A stretch of DNA of 32,349 nucleotides from an uncultured Oscillospiraceae bacterium (GCA_944385425.1 CALWXD010000136.1:1-32349), one strand, 5' to 3'; counted from the stretch's first letter, positions 22,596-29,761 are shown. Numbers and translations: made by a program. Notes: generated from the sequence alone by a model not told the origin.

Positions 22596-23510
22596 TCACA
22601 CTTTCTCCGGCACAAACCGGCCCAGAAGGCCCGACGGTTTCACCAGCAGCACCACAATCAGCACCAGGAACACAATGGCGTCAGAGAGGTCCGTGGAGAT
22701 ATAGGCCTTGGTGAATGTCTCGATGATCCCCAGCAGCAGCCCGCCCAAAAAGGCGCCGGGGATGGAGCCGATGCCGCCGAACACCGCGGCGGTAAACGCC
22801 TTGATGCCGGGCAGGGCGCCGGTGGTGGGCATCAAGGTGGGGTAGGCCGAGCACATCAGCACCCCCGCCACCGCCGCCAGAGCCGAGCCGATGGCGAAGG
22901 TCACGGAGATGGTGGCGTTGACGTTGATGCCCATGAGCTGGGCGGCGGCCTTGTCCTCCGAGCAGGCCCGCATGGCCTTGCCCATCTTCCCCTTGCCGAT
23001 GAAGGTGGTGAGGCCCACCATGATCACAAGGCAGGTGACCACCGTCAGCATGGTGACATAGGAGATGTTCAGCGTGCCGTCGGCCAGGGAGACGGCGCCG
23101 CTGACGATGGAGGTGAAGTTCTTCGGCGCGGCGCCCCACAGCAGCTGGGCCGCGTTCTGCAAAAACCAGCTGACGCCGATGGCGGTGATCAGCACCGCCA
23201 GGGACGGCGCCTGCCGCAGGGGCTTATAGGCCAGCCCCTCGATCACAACGCCCAGGATGGTGCACACCACCATGGCCAGCAGCACCCCCGCCACCTGGGG
23301 CACCACCGCCGCCGCCAGGGAGCCGGCCTCCATCTGGCCGGAGAGGCCCGCCATGGCAAAAAAGCACACATAGGCGCCCACCATGATCACATCGCCGTGG
23401 GCAAAGTTCAGCATCTTGGCGATGCCGTAGACCATGGTGTAGCCCAGGGCGATGATGGCATAGATGCTGCCCAGGCTGATCCCCGTGATCAAGTAGCTGA
23501 GAAAGGACAT
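22596..23510 (-). CDS. livH: Branched-chain amino acid ABC transporter, permease LivH
   Basis: Integral membrane permease of 304 residues. YLITGISLGSIYAIIALGYTMVYGIAKMLNFAHGD is the LivH signature (split across residues 5-40). The ATPase-contact loop contains GKAMRACSEDKAAAQLMGIN. I chose the ATG at 23510, seven bases after AGAGG, over a GTG two codons upstream. Located 174 bases after livJ, a gap that holds two hairpins which may reduce expression relative to the binding protein. Confidence 0.95.
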   Translation of the reverse strand: MSFLSYLITGISLGSIYAIIALGYTMVYGIAKMLNFAHGDVIMVGAYVCFFAMAGLSGQMEAGSLAAAVVPQVAGVLLAMVVCTILGVVIEGLAYKPLRQAPSLAVLITAIGVSWFLQNAAQLLWGAAPKNFTSIVSGAVSLADGTLNISYVTMLTVVTCLVIMVGLTTFIGKGKMGKAMRACSEDKAAAQLMGINVNATISVTFAIGSALAAVAGVLMCSAYPTLMPTTGALPGIKAFTAAVFGGIGSIPGAFLGGLLLGIIETFTKAYISTDLSDAIVFLVLIVVLLVKPSGLLGRFVPEKV

Positions 23511-23553
23511 ACACACACCTCTTTTTCTTTCTTTTCCGGTGCTGATACGGCAG

Positions 23554-23585
23554 AAAAAGCCGCAACAGCCGTTGTGGCCTTTTTT
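23554..23585 (-). terminator. Attenuator-like hairpin between livJ and livH
   Basis: On the minus strand GCC-A-CAAC pairs with GTTG-C-GGC around GGCT, flanked by A-rich and T-rich runs. It resembles a leaky intrinsic terminator and would give more livJ than livH-livF mRNA. Confidence 0.5.
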
Positions 23586-23613
23586 GCCATATCAGTCTCT
23601 GAGCGCGGGGACA

Positions 23614-23642
23614 GGAGGGCCGCCGAATTCCGGCAGCCCTCC
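23614..23642 (-). repeat. Stable hairpin downstream of livJ
   Basis: GGAGGGC pairs with GCCCTCC, extended inward across one mismatch by GCCG/CGGC around GAATT. It lies 42 bases after the livJ stop and could protect the 3' end of livJ mRNA. Confidence 0.5.
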
Positions 23643-23684
23643 CGGTAAGCTCTGTCCGCTGTGGTCCCCAAGGGACCGGGGAAT

Positions 23685-24908
23685 TTACTGCGTGACGTAG
23701 GCGCCGCCCTCGACGACCACCACCATGGGATCCTTGGTGACCTCACCGTTGGTGCCCCAGGTCATGCCGGAGCCGGTGATGCCGCTGAAACTGAAGTCGG
23801 GGGAGGTGAACACGCTGACCAGCGCGTCGCACAGGGCGGTGTGCCGCTCCGCGGGATCCATGGCGGCGATCTCCGCCAGGTTGTCGATCTGCTGCAGGGC
23901 CTGGTAGATGGCGTAGACGCAGTCGTAGCCGTCGGCGGCAAACTGGTTGGGGGTCTCGCCGTAGTCCGCCTCGTACTTGGCGACGAAGTTGGCGGTGGCC
24001 TCCTCGGTGGAGCTGGCGTTGAAGGGGGTTAGGAGCATGAGGCCCTTGGCCAGAGACTCGTCAACGACGCCCAGGATGCCGTCCATGCCGTCCCCGCCAA
24101 AGAAGAGGGGGCTGTAGTTCAGCTGGTTCTTTGCCTGGTTGAGGATCAGCGCGGCGGGGGTGTAGTAGATGGGCATGAACACCAGCTCCGCGCCGGCGTC
24201 CCGGCAGGCGGTGAGCTGCACGGTAAAGTCGGTGTTGCTGTCATCGGGGAAGGTCTGCTCGGTGACAACCTCCAAGCCCACCTCCGGGGCGTGGGCGATA
24301 AAGCCCTGGGCAATGCCGGTGGAGTAGGCGTCGCCGTTGTTGTAGATGACGCCCACCTTGGTGGCAAGGCCATTCTCCGCCACATAGTCAGCGGCGGTGA
24401 CGCCCTGGCCGGGGTCGGTAAAGCACATCTGGAACACGTTGTCCTTATCTGCCGTCACATCGGTGGAGGAGGCGGAGGGGGTCAGCTGGAAGTAGCGGTC
24501 GGCATAGGTCTCAGCCGCCACGGAGACGCAGGGGGCGGTGGTGGTGCAGCCGTAGATCACGTCCACGTCCCAGTCCTTCAAGGTGTTGTAGGCGGAAACG
24601 GCGGTCTCAGCCACGCCGGTGTCGTCCTCAAAGCGGTACTCCAGCTGGATGTCGCCGCCCAGGGCGTTGATCTCGTCCACGGCGATCTGGGCGCCCCGCT
24701 CGGTGGCCAGGCCGTACATCGCGGTGTCGCCGGTACGGGGGCCGATGCCGCCGATCCGGATGACGATGGCGCCGTCATTGCCGGCGTCGCCGCTGCCGCC
24801 GTCATTACCGGCGTTGCCGCCGTTGTTTCCGGTGTTGTTGCCGCTGCTGCAGGCCGCGGCGCCAAACACCATGGCGGCAGCCATCAGCATAGCCAAAAAC
24901 TTCTTCAT
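23685..24908 (-). CDS. livJ: Branched-chain amino acid ABC transporter, substrate-binding lipoprotein
   Basis: Extracellular binding protein of 407 residues. The lipoprotein signal ends in GAAACSS (lipidated C20). A low-complexity linker of Gly, Asn, Ser and Asp (about 21-46) follows, then the type I periplasmic-binding fold: IRIGGIGPRTGDTAMYGLATERGAQIAVDEIN, split over residues 49-82, with YGCTTTAPCVSVA and VIYNNGDAYSTGIAQGF further on. Proteins of this family bind leucine, isoleucine and valine but also other amino acids or amides, so the ligand is uncertain. First gene of the operon, with its own promoter. Confidence 0.93.
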   Translation of the reverse strand: MKKFLAMLMAAAMVFGAAACSSGNNTGNNGGNAGNDGGSGDAGNDGAIVIRIGGIGPRTGDTAMYGLATERGAQIAVDEINALGGDIQLEYRFEDDTGVAETAVSAYNTLKDWDVDVIYGCTTTAPCVSVAAETYADRYFQLTPSASSTDVTADKDNVFQMCFTDPGQGVTAADYVAENGLATKVGVIYNNGDAYSTGIAQGFIAHAPEVGLEVVTEQTFPDDSNTDFTVQLTACRDAGAELVFMPIYYTPAALILNQAKNQLNYSPLFFGGDGMDGILGVVDESLAKGLMLLTPFNASSTEEATANFVAKYEADYGETPNQFAADGYDCVYAIYQALQQIDNLAEIAAMDPAERHTALCDALVSVFTSPDFSFSGITGSGMTWGTNGEVTKDPMVVVVEGGAYVTQ

Positions 24909-24997
24909 ACTGAAAAACTCCTTTTCTTGGTTTGCCGCTGCCGCGCCGTCTTCCTCCCGGCGCAGAGCGGAACGACGCCCTCCCGGGCGTTGGGTAT

Positions 24998-25026
24998 ATG
25001 ATAAAACTTCATCCTAGGAAAGTCAA
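24998..25026 (-). promoter_or_regulatory. Promoter of the liv operon
   Basis: On the minus strand, TTGACT (25026-25021) and TATCAT (25003-24998) are 17 bases apart. The transcript would have an untranslated leader of about 80 bases. Confidence 0.75.
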
Positions 25027-25147
25027 TGGGCAATCTGTCTACAATTTGTTCATATTCCCCCGGCTGATTTTATGTTGGTTTCACACAAAACAGGGGGTTT
25101 CCCCGCACAAACCGCGGCGGATGCGGGCGCAAAACCCCCGCCGTCAG

Positions 25148-25187
25148 CCGCCGCAGGCGGCCCTCTATCTATTACATTTTCTAATAG
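25148..25187 (-). repeat. Inverted repeats after the response regulator gene
   Basis: CTATTA (25169-25174) pairs with TAATAG (25182-25187) across seven bases, next to the GC-rich hairpin GCCGCC-GCA-GGCGGC (25148-25162). The GC hairpin may end the two-component transcript, although no good T-run follows. The rest of the 24909-25202 gap holds only the liv promoter and leader. Confidence 0.45.
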
Positions 25188-25202
25188 AATGCTGAGGAAC
25201 GC

Positions 25203-25922
25203 TCATTGCAGCTCCGGCTGCTCCCCCTCCGCCATGCGGTAGCCGACGCCCATCTCCGTAAAGATATAGCGTGGGTCGGCGGGGTTGTCCTCGATCTTGC
25301 GGCGGATATTGGCCATATTCACCCTAAGGATCTGGTTGTCGCTTTTTGCCTTGGGGCCCCACAGCTCCTTGATGATAAAGTCGTAGGTGAGGACCTTGCC
25401 GGCGTACTTCCCCAGGAGGGCCACAATCCGGTACTCCCCCTGGGTGAGACGCGCGTTCTCCCCCCGGACAAAGACGCAGTGCTTGTCGTAGTCCACCACC
25501 AGCTCCCCGGTGCGGAACTGGCCGGAGTTGGCGATCATGCTGCTGGGCAGCTGGGTGCGGGTGTGGCGGATGGCGGTGCGGATGCGGGCCAGCAGCTCCC
25601 CGGAGCCGAAGGGCTTGGTGAGATAGTCGTCCGCCCCGGCGTCCAGCGCCTCCACCTTGTCCCGCTCGTGGCTGCGGGCGGAGATGACCACAATGGGGAT
25701 GTTGCTCCAGCCCCGGACCGTGCGGAGGATCTCCATGCCGTCCATATCCGGAAGGCCCAGGTCCAGCAGCATCAGATCCGGGCAGTGGGAGGTGATCATG
25801 CTCACCGCGTCGCCGCCGCTGGCGGCGGTGAGCACATCGTAGTCGTTGGCCGAGAGGATGGCGGAGATGAAATTGCGGATGCCGTGCTCGTCCTCAACAA
25901 TCAGTATCTTGTCCTTGAACAT
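25203..25922 (-). CDS. Response regulator, OmpR/KdpE-like
   Basis: 239-residue two-component regulator. The receiver domain has the acidic patch VEDE (10-12), phosphoacceptor D54 (LMLLDLGLPDMDG), S81 and K103 (LTKPF). The C-terminal winged helix shows GEYRIVALLGKYAGKVLTYDFIIKELWG in outline, then LRVNMANIRRKIEDNP, the OmpR/PhoB type and closest in feel to KdpE. Its start overlaps the 3' end of the sensor kinase gene by 29 bases, so the two are translationally coupled. No kdpFABC potassium pump genes are nearby, so a potassium role should not be assumed. Confidence 0.93.
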   Translation of the reverse strand: MFKDKILIVEDEHGIRNFISAILSANDYDVLTAASGGDAVSMITSHCPDLMLLDLGLPDMDGMEILRTVRGWSNIPIVVISARSHERDKVEALDAGADDYLTKPFGSGELLARIRTAIRHTRTQLPSSMIANSGQFRTGELVVDYDKHCVFVRGENARLTQGEYRIVALLGKYAGKVLTYDFIIKELWGPKAKSDNQILRVNMANIRRKIEDNPADPRYIFTEMGVGYRMAEGEQPELQ

Positions 25923-26997
25923 CGTATTCCTCCTGCTGCAGGGGCAGCGTCACGGTAAATTCCGCCCCCTGCTCTGTATTGCGCACCACCATGGACCCGC
26001 CGTGGGCGGCCACGATGGAGCGGCAGACGGAAAGGCCGATCCCCATGTTCCGCTTGGTGTCCGTCCGCTCCTGGCGGATCTGGGAGAAGGCGTCGTCCAG
26101 CACCCGGTCGATGATCCTGGGGTCCACGCCGCCGCCGTCGTCGGAGACCAGGATGTCCACCTGGCCGGGCCGTCGGGCAAAGGAGATGGTGATGCTTGTG
26201 GTGTTTTTCCCGTGGATCACGGCATTCTCCATCAAATTTATGAGCACCTGCTCCATCAGCGTGGCGTCCATCTCCACCACGGCAAACCGCTCCGGCGGCC
26301 GCACCACGATCCGGATGCCGGGGTAGCTGCGGCGGAACTTCTGCACCGCGCCGCCCACCACCTCCTCCACCACCTCTGGCTGCCTTGTGAGGAGGGTGCT
26401 CTCGTTGCTCATCCGGGTGATGGACAGCAGGTTCTCCACCATGTTGATCAGCCACCGGCACTCCTCCTGCACATGGGTCAAAAGCTCCCGCCGGGCCGCC
26501 GGGGTGATCCGGTCCCCGCCCTCCAGCACCGCCGAGGTGGCCCCCAGGATGGAGGTCAGCGGGGTGCGGATGTCGTGGGAGACCGCCCGCAGCAGGTTGG
26601 CCCGCAGCATCTCCTTCTCCGTCTCCCGGCGCATCCGCTCGTGGTCCTTGGCCTGGGTGGTGAGGGTGCTGGTGAGGATGGACACCGCCAGCATCACCAC
26701 AAAGGTCAAGGGGTAGCCGGAGATGGTGAAGTTGAAGGCGTTGTAGGGGTAGGTGAAGGTGTAGTTGGTGGCCACCACGCCGAAAAAGGAGGCCAGGATC
26801 CCGTAGAGGTAGCCGCTGGTGGACCGGGCCACGCACATCACCGCCAGCACGAACACCATGGAGGCGTAGCTGCCGCTCTCGTCCAGCCGGTGGAGAAACG
26901 CGCAGATCCCCACCGCCGCCGCCAGGATCAGCGCCGTCTCCCCCGTGTCCCGCCAGGACACCGGGAACCAGCTCTTCCACCGCCGCTTGAAATCCAT
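25894..26997 (-). CDS. Sensor histidine kinase with DUF4118 membrane domain (shortened KdpD-like)
   Basis: 367-residue kinase. Four closely spaced membrane segments (about 20-115) match the KdpD transmembrane domain (DUF4118). Then the dimerisation helix with phosphoacceptor H141 (LLRAVSHDIRTPLTSIL) and a GHKL ATPase domain (NLMENAVIHGK, VSDDGGGVDPRIIDRVLD, GIGLSVCRSIVAAHGG). The roughly 400-residue N-terminal KdpD sensor and Usp domains of full KdpD are absent. The start has GGGAGGG upstream. It is the first gene of the pair with the KdpE-like regulator. The signal is unknown. Confidence 0.92.
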   Translation of the reverse strand: MDFKRRWKSWFPVSWRDTGETALILAAAVGICAFLHRLDESGSYASMVFVLAVMCVARSTSGYLYGILASFFGVVATNYTFTYPYNAFNFTISGYPLTFVVMLAVSILTSTLTTQAKDHERMRRETEKEMLRANLLRAVSHDIRTPLTSILGATSAVLEGGDRITPAARRELLTHVQEECRWLINMVENLLSITRMSNESTLLTRQPEVVEEVVGGAVQKFRRSYPGIRIVVRPPERFAVVEMDATLMEQVLINLMENAVIHGKNTTSITISFARRPGQVDILVSDDGGGVDPRIIDRVLDDAFSQIRQERTDTKRNMGIGLSVCRSIVAAHGGSMVVRNTEQGAEFTVTLPLQQEEYDVQGQDTDC

Positions 26998-27036
26998 GTC
27001 CGCCGCCTCCCTCCCGCGCGCTTTGTCCTGCCCTCT

Positions 27037-27065
27037 ATCATACCCGATGGACGGCGGGCCGTAAA
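27037..27065 (-). promoter_or_regulatory. Predicted promoter of the two-component genes
   Basis: On the minus strand, TTTACG (27065-27060) and TATGAT (27042-27037) are 17 bases apart, about 40 bases before the kinase start. Confidence 0.6.
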
Positions 27066-27108
27066 GCCCCTTTTCCCGGGAAACGCCCTTTGCGCCCCGC
27101 GGCAGGGG

Positions 27109-27142
27109 AAAAAACGGGGGAGCGCCGCGGCGCTCCCCCGTT
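27109..27142 (-). terminator. Terminator of the OadG-like gene
   Basis: AACGGGGGAGCGCC pairs with GGCGCTCCCCCGTT (stem 27142-27113), followed on the minus strand by six T residues (27114-27109, the innermost two shared with the stem). Confidence 0.88.
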
Positions 27143-27165
27143 GAGGTCTCCTCCCTGTGGCCGAA

Positions 27166-27438
27166 TCAGCCGATTTTCCGGAAGGACAGGATGCGGATGG
27201 CGGACACATCGGTCCCCAGCTCCTCCGCCAGGGCCGCGGACACCGCCGCGATCATCTCGCCGCGGTTGGGCTCCACAGCGGCGGGGGCCGCCGCGGGAAC
27301 CGGCTCCGCGGCCTTCGGCTCCTCCCCCTTCCCGCGGAGGATGGCCCCCATGATCCACACCAGAACGATAAGGCAGATGAGCCCCACAAAGGTGACGCCC
27401 ATCCCCATCAAGCAGACAAACAGATTGGACACTTCCAT
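27166..27438 (-). CDS. OadG-like membrane protein (sodium-pump decarboxylase gamma subunit family)
   Basis: 90-residue protein with one N-terminal membrane helix (EVSNLFVCLMGMGVTFVGL, continuing to about residue 33), a charged Ala/Pro-rich linker, and a C-terminal AAVSAALAEELGTDVSAIRILSFRKI, which resembles OadG-type subunits. In known systems the gamma subunit anchors a biotin-dependent decarboxylase to its sodium-pumping beta subunit. None of those partners is nearby and the gene has its own promoter and terminator. The ATG at 27438 is preferred to one seven codons upstream because GGAGGG lies nine bases before it. The family call is moderately sure; a pump role is inference. Confidence 0.7.
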   Translation of the reverse strand: MEVSNLFVCLMGMGVTFVGLICLIVLVWIMGAILRGKGEEPKAAEPVPAAAPAAVEPNRGEMIAAVSAALAEELGTDVSAIRILSFRKIG

Positions 27439-27475
27439 GCTGATCCCTCCAAGAGACAAAATTTCACTGCCTCCT

Positions 27476-27503
27476 ATTTTAGTCCCGGGACGGAAAAAAG
27501 CAA
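27476..27503 (-). promoter_or_regulatory. Predicted promoter of the OadG-like gene
   Basis: On the minus strand, TTGCTT (27503-27498) and TAAAAT (27481-27476) are 16 bases apart. Confidence 0.55.
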
Positions 27504-27534
27504 GGCTGGATTTTTTTGCCGCCCCCCTCCCGGG

Positions 27535-27556
27535 GGAATCTTAGCGGAATCTTAAC
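27535..27556. repeat. 11-bp tandem direct repeat between the oadG-like and moaC promoters
   Basis: GGAATCTTAGC and GGAATCTTAAC lie directly in tandem, one helical turn apart. CTTA(G/A)C blocks repeated every 11 bases are the layout bound by OmpR/PhoB-type regulators. It lies upstream of both divergent promoters. Confidence 0.5.
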
Positions 27557-27581
27557 GGCGCCGGAATTCTGCCCCACCCCC

Positions 27582-27610
27582 TTGCAAAAGGCGGCGGGAA
27601 CCGCTACAAT
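27582..27610 (+). promoter_or_regulatory. Promoter of moaC-mogA-MOSC
   Basis: TTGCAA (27582-27587) and TACAAT (27605-27610) are 17 bases apart. The leader of about 46 bases is too short for a molybdenum cofactor (moco) riboswitch, and I see none. Confidence 0.75.
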
Positions 27611-27662
27611 AGGGGTATCCCTGCAGAGAATAACGGGCCGCGGGGCCCGCCGGGAGGCAAGC

Positions 27663-28145
27663 ATGAGCGATTTTACCCATTTTAACAGCGACGGCCGGGC
27701 CAGGATGGTGGACGTGTCGGAGAAGGCCGTCACCGCCCGCACCGCCGTGGCCAGCGGCCGGGTGCTGGTAAACCCGGAGACCTTCCGCCTCATCCGGAGC
27801 GGCGGGATGAAGAAGGGGGACGTGCTGGGCTGCGCCCAGATCGCTGGCATCATGGGCGCCAAGCGCACATCGGAGCTGATCCCCATGTGCCATCCCGTCC
27901 CCCTCACCGGGGTGGACATCCAGTTTGCCATGGAGGAGGAGACCTCCTCCATCACCATCACCGCCACGGCCAGGTGCAGCGGCGTCACCGGCGTGGAGAT
28001 GGAGGCGCTGACGGCGGTGTCCGCCGCGGCGCTGACCATCTACGACATGTGCAAGGCCGTGCAGCGGGACATTGTCATCGACCGCATCCGCCTGGAGCGA
28101 AAGTCCGGCGGGAAGAGCGGGGAGTTTCACCGGGAGGAGGCGTAA
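27663..28145 (+). CDS. moaC: Cyclic pyranopterin monophosphate synthase MoaC
   Basis: Second step of molybdenum cofactor synthesis, forming cyclic pyranopterin monophosphate from the MoaA product. The 160-residue protein has MVDVSEKAVTARTAVASG, LIPMCHPVPLTGVDI and GVEMEALTAVSAAALTIYDMCKA, all hallmark MoaC segments holding active-site Lys and His residues. The ATG has GGGAGG upstream; the frame is open to 27516 but that region is promoter. moaA is not in the window. First of three genes that are tightly packed. Confidence 0.96.
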   Translation: MSDFTHFNSDGRARMVDVSEKAVTARTAVASGRVLVNPETFRLIRSGGMKKGDVLGCAQIAGIMGAKRTSELIPMCHPVPLTGVDIQFAMEEETSSITITATARCSGVTGVEMEALTAVSAAALTIYDMCKAVQRDIVIDRIRLERKSGGKSGEFHREEA

Positions 28146-28150
28146 GCGGT

Positions 28151-28663
28151 ATGGAGTACACAGCGGCGGTACTGACCGTCAGCGACAAGGGGTTCCAGGG
28201 CCTGCGGGAGGACCGCAGCGGCCCTGCCATCCAGGCGCTTTTGGAGAAGGACGGGTGGACCGTCACGGCCCGGGCCATGGTGCCCGACGACTACGAGGCC
28301 ATCCGCGGCCAGCTCATCGACTGGTGCGAGGAGGAGCGGGTGTGCCTCATCGCCACCACCGGCGGCACCGGCTTTTCCAAGCGGGACATCACGCCGGAGG
28401 CCACCCTCTCTGTTGTAGAGCGGGCGGCGCCGGGCATTCCCGAGGCCATGCGGGCCGAGAGCATGCGCATCACCCCCCGGGGGATGCTGAGCCGGGAGGC
28501 CGCCGGCATCCGGGGGGACACCTTGATCATCAACCTGCCCGGCAGCGAGAAGGCGGTGCGGGAGTGCCTGGGCGCGGTGCTGCCGGGGCTGAAGCACGGC
28601 GTGGAGATGCTGCGGGGCGTAGGCAGCGAACACAACGAAGGGGGACATCATCACCATGGCTAA
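28151..28663 (+). CDS. mogA: Molybdopterin adenylyltransferase family protein (MogA/MoaB)
   Basis: Adenylates molybdopterin before metal insertion. The 170-residue single-domain protein contains CLIATTGGTGFSKRDITPEA, the pterin and nucleotide loop, and GDTLIINLPGSEKAVRECL near the end. MogA and MoaB cannot be separated reliably by eye; in Bacillota either name is used. It starts five bases after moaC and overlaps the next gene by eight bases. The HHHH near the C-terminus is a natural end. Confidence 0.92.
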   Translation: MEYTAAVLTVSDKGFQGLREDRSGPAIQALLEKDGWTVTARAMVPDDYEAIRGQLIDWCEEERVCLIATTGGTGFSKRDITPEATLSVVERAAPGIPEAMRAESMRITPRGMLSREAAGIRGDTLIINLPGSEKAVRECLGAVLPGLKHGVEMLRGVGSEHNEGGHHHHG

Positions 28664-29087
28664 GATCCTGGCAATCTGCATCAGCGAGCGCAAGGGGATC
28701 CAAAAGCATCCCGTGGAGGAGGCCCGGCTCCAGCCGGACCACGGCATCGTGGGGGACGCCCACGCCGGCAGCTGGCACCGGCAGGTGAGCCTTCTGGGCA
28801 TTGAGAGCGTCCGGAAGGTGCAGGAGCACATCTCCTTCCAGCTGAAGCCCGGCGACTTCGCGGAAAACATCTTGACCGAGGGGATCTGCCTCTACCAGCT
28901 GCCTGTCGGAACGAGGCTGAAGATCGGCCCCGTCCTGGCGGAGGTGACCCAGATCGGCAAGGAGTGCCACAACGACTGCGCCATCCGCAAGGCGGCCGGC
29001 GACTGCGTCATGCCCCGGGAGGGCATCTTCGTGAAGATCCTGGAGGGCGGCACGGTCCGCCCCGGGGACGAGCTGACGGTGCTGTGA
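28656..29087 (+). CDS. MOSC domain protein
   Basis: 143-residue single MOSC domain, the fold that binds sulfur- or molybdenum-cofactor-related groups through a conserved cysteine. It has GIVGDAHAGSWHRQVSLLG near the start and TQIGKECHNDCAIR with the likely active cysteine. Stand-alone MOSC proteins of Clostridia sit with moa/mog genes and are proposed to help cofactor sulfuration or transfer; the exact reaction is unproven. Overlaps mogA by eight bases. A strong terminator follows. Confidence 0.92.
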   Translation: MAKILAICISERKGIQKHPVEEARLQPDHGIVGDAHAGSWHRQVSLLGIESVRKVQEHISFQLKPGDFAENILTEGICLYQLPVGTRLKIGPVLAEVTQIGKECHNDCAIRKAAGDCVMPREGIFVKILEGGTVRPGDELTVL

Positions 29088-29094
29088 CAAAAGG

Positions 29095-29132
29095 CGATCG
29101 GCCAGCCGGGCAAGCCGGCTGGCCGATCGTTT
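29095..29132. terminator. Terminator after the MOSC gene
   Basis: CGATCGGCCAGCCGG (29095-29109) pairs perfectly with CCGGCTGGCCGATCG (29115-29129), followed by TTTG. Lies between convergent genes. Confidence 0.8.
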
Positions 29133-29161
29133 GCTTTGACAGGGATCCGCCCCTGGGCGCC

Positions 29162-29545
29162 TTACTTCGCCGCGATGGCCTCGATCTCCACCAGGGCGTC
29201 CTTGGGCAGGCGGGCCACCTCCACGGCGCTGCGGGCCGGGGGATTGGCGGAGAAATAGGTGGCGTAGACCTCGTTCATGGCGCCAAAGTCGTTCATGTCC
29301 TTGAGGAACACGGTGGTCTTGATCACATCCTCCAGGCCCAGGCCGTCGGCGGCCAGGACGGCCTTCACGTTCTCCAGGGACTGGCGGGTCTGGCCGGCGA
29401 TGCCGCCCTCGGCGAAGGCGCCGGTGGCCGGGTCGATGGGCAGCTGGCCGGAGGTGATGACGATGCTCCGCACCGGGGCGGACACGCCCTGGCTGTAGGG
29501 GCCGATGGCGGCGGGCGCTTTATCAGTGGAAAGAATGTTCTTCAT
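29162..29545 (-). CDS. ridA: RidA family reactive-intermediate deaminase
   Basis: 127-residue enzyme that hydrolyses reactive enamine and imine intermediates (such as 2-aminoacrylate products) made by PLP enzymes. AIGPYSQGV is the start of the family signature, ITSGQLPIDPATG follows, and the C-terminal ARSAVEVARLPKDALVEIEAIA holds the arginine that binds the substrate carboxylate. Full length, strong GGAGG site, own promoter. The organism's amino-acid fermentation makes such a detoxifying enzyme useful, but no direct link with the neighbours is seen. Confidence 0.96.
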   Translation of the reverse strand: MKNILSTDKAPAAIGPYSQGVSAPVRSIVITSGQLPIDPATGAFAEGGIAGQTRQSLENVKAVLAADGLGLEDVIKTTVFLKDMNDFGAMNEVYATYFSANPPARSAVEVARLPKDALVEIEAIAAK

Positions 29546-29577
29546 GGGATTTTCCTCCGTTTTCAGTTGATAGCCCT

Positions 29578-29605
29578 ATTGTAGCAGATTCCTACCGATT
29601 GTCAA
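29578..29605 (-). promoter_or_regulatory. Promoter of ridA with a dyad over the -35
   Basis: On the minus strand, TTGACA (29605-29600) and TACAAT (29583-29578) are 16 bases apart. CCGATT-GTC-AATCGG (29595-29609) is a perfect inverted repeat covering the -35 box and may be a repressor site. Confidence 0.75.
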
Positions 29606-29640
29606 TCGGCCCTGGGCGCTTTTCCCCGCTGAAAATCCCC

Positions 29641-29669
29641 TTGACTTTTATTTGCTAATGCATTATTCT
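29641..29669 (+). promoter_or_regulatory. Upstream promoter of the his operon, overlapped by a dyad
   Basis: TTGACT (29641-29646) and TATTCT (29664-29669) are 17 bases apart. GCTAAT-N10-ATTAGC (29654-29675) is an inverted repeat that covers the -10, and TAATGCATTA (29656-29665) is a second perfect palindrome inside it. This suggests repressor control. Confidence 0.6.
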
Positions 29670-29694
29670 ATTAGCGTATTAAAGCAACGGCATC

Positions 29695-29723
29695 TTGCAA
29701 AACGGGCCGTTTCGCGGTATGAT
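29695..29723 (+). promoter_or_regulatory. Proximal promoter of the his operon
   Basis: TTGCAA (29695-29700) and TATGAT (29718-29723) are 17 bases apart, about 38 bases before hisZ. Confidence 0.65.
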
Positions 29724-29761
29724 GGCAAAAACCCCGGCGGCGCGGAGGGAGGGCGCAGAAC

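Noticed and set aside
23489..23590. A 33-codon minus-strand frame (MAKKATTAVAAF...) between livJ and livH
   Set aside because: It overlaps the livH start and is made largely of the terminator-like hairpin; no ribosome binding site of the right spacing.
21480..23648. A 722-codon open frame on the plus strand across livG, livM and livH
   Set aside because: Spans three well-identified minus-strand genes and their junctions; the His/Gln/Gly-rich translation is typical of reverse-frame reading.
27611..27662. Molybdenum cofactor riboswitch before moaC
   Set aside because: The leader is only about 50 bases and shows none of the conserved moco RNA elements.
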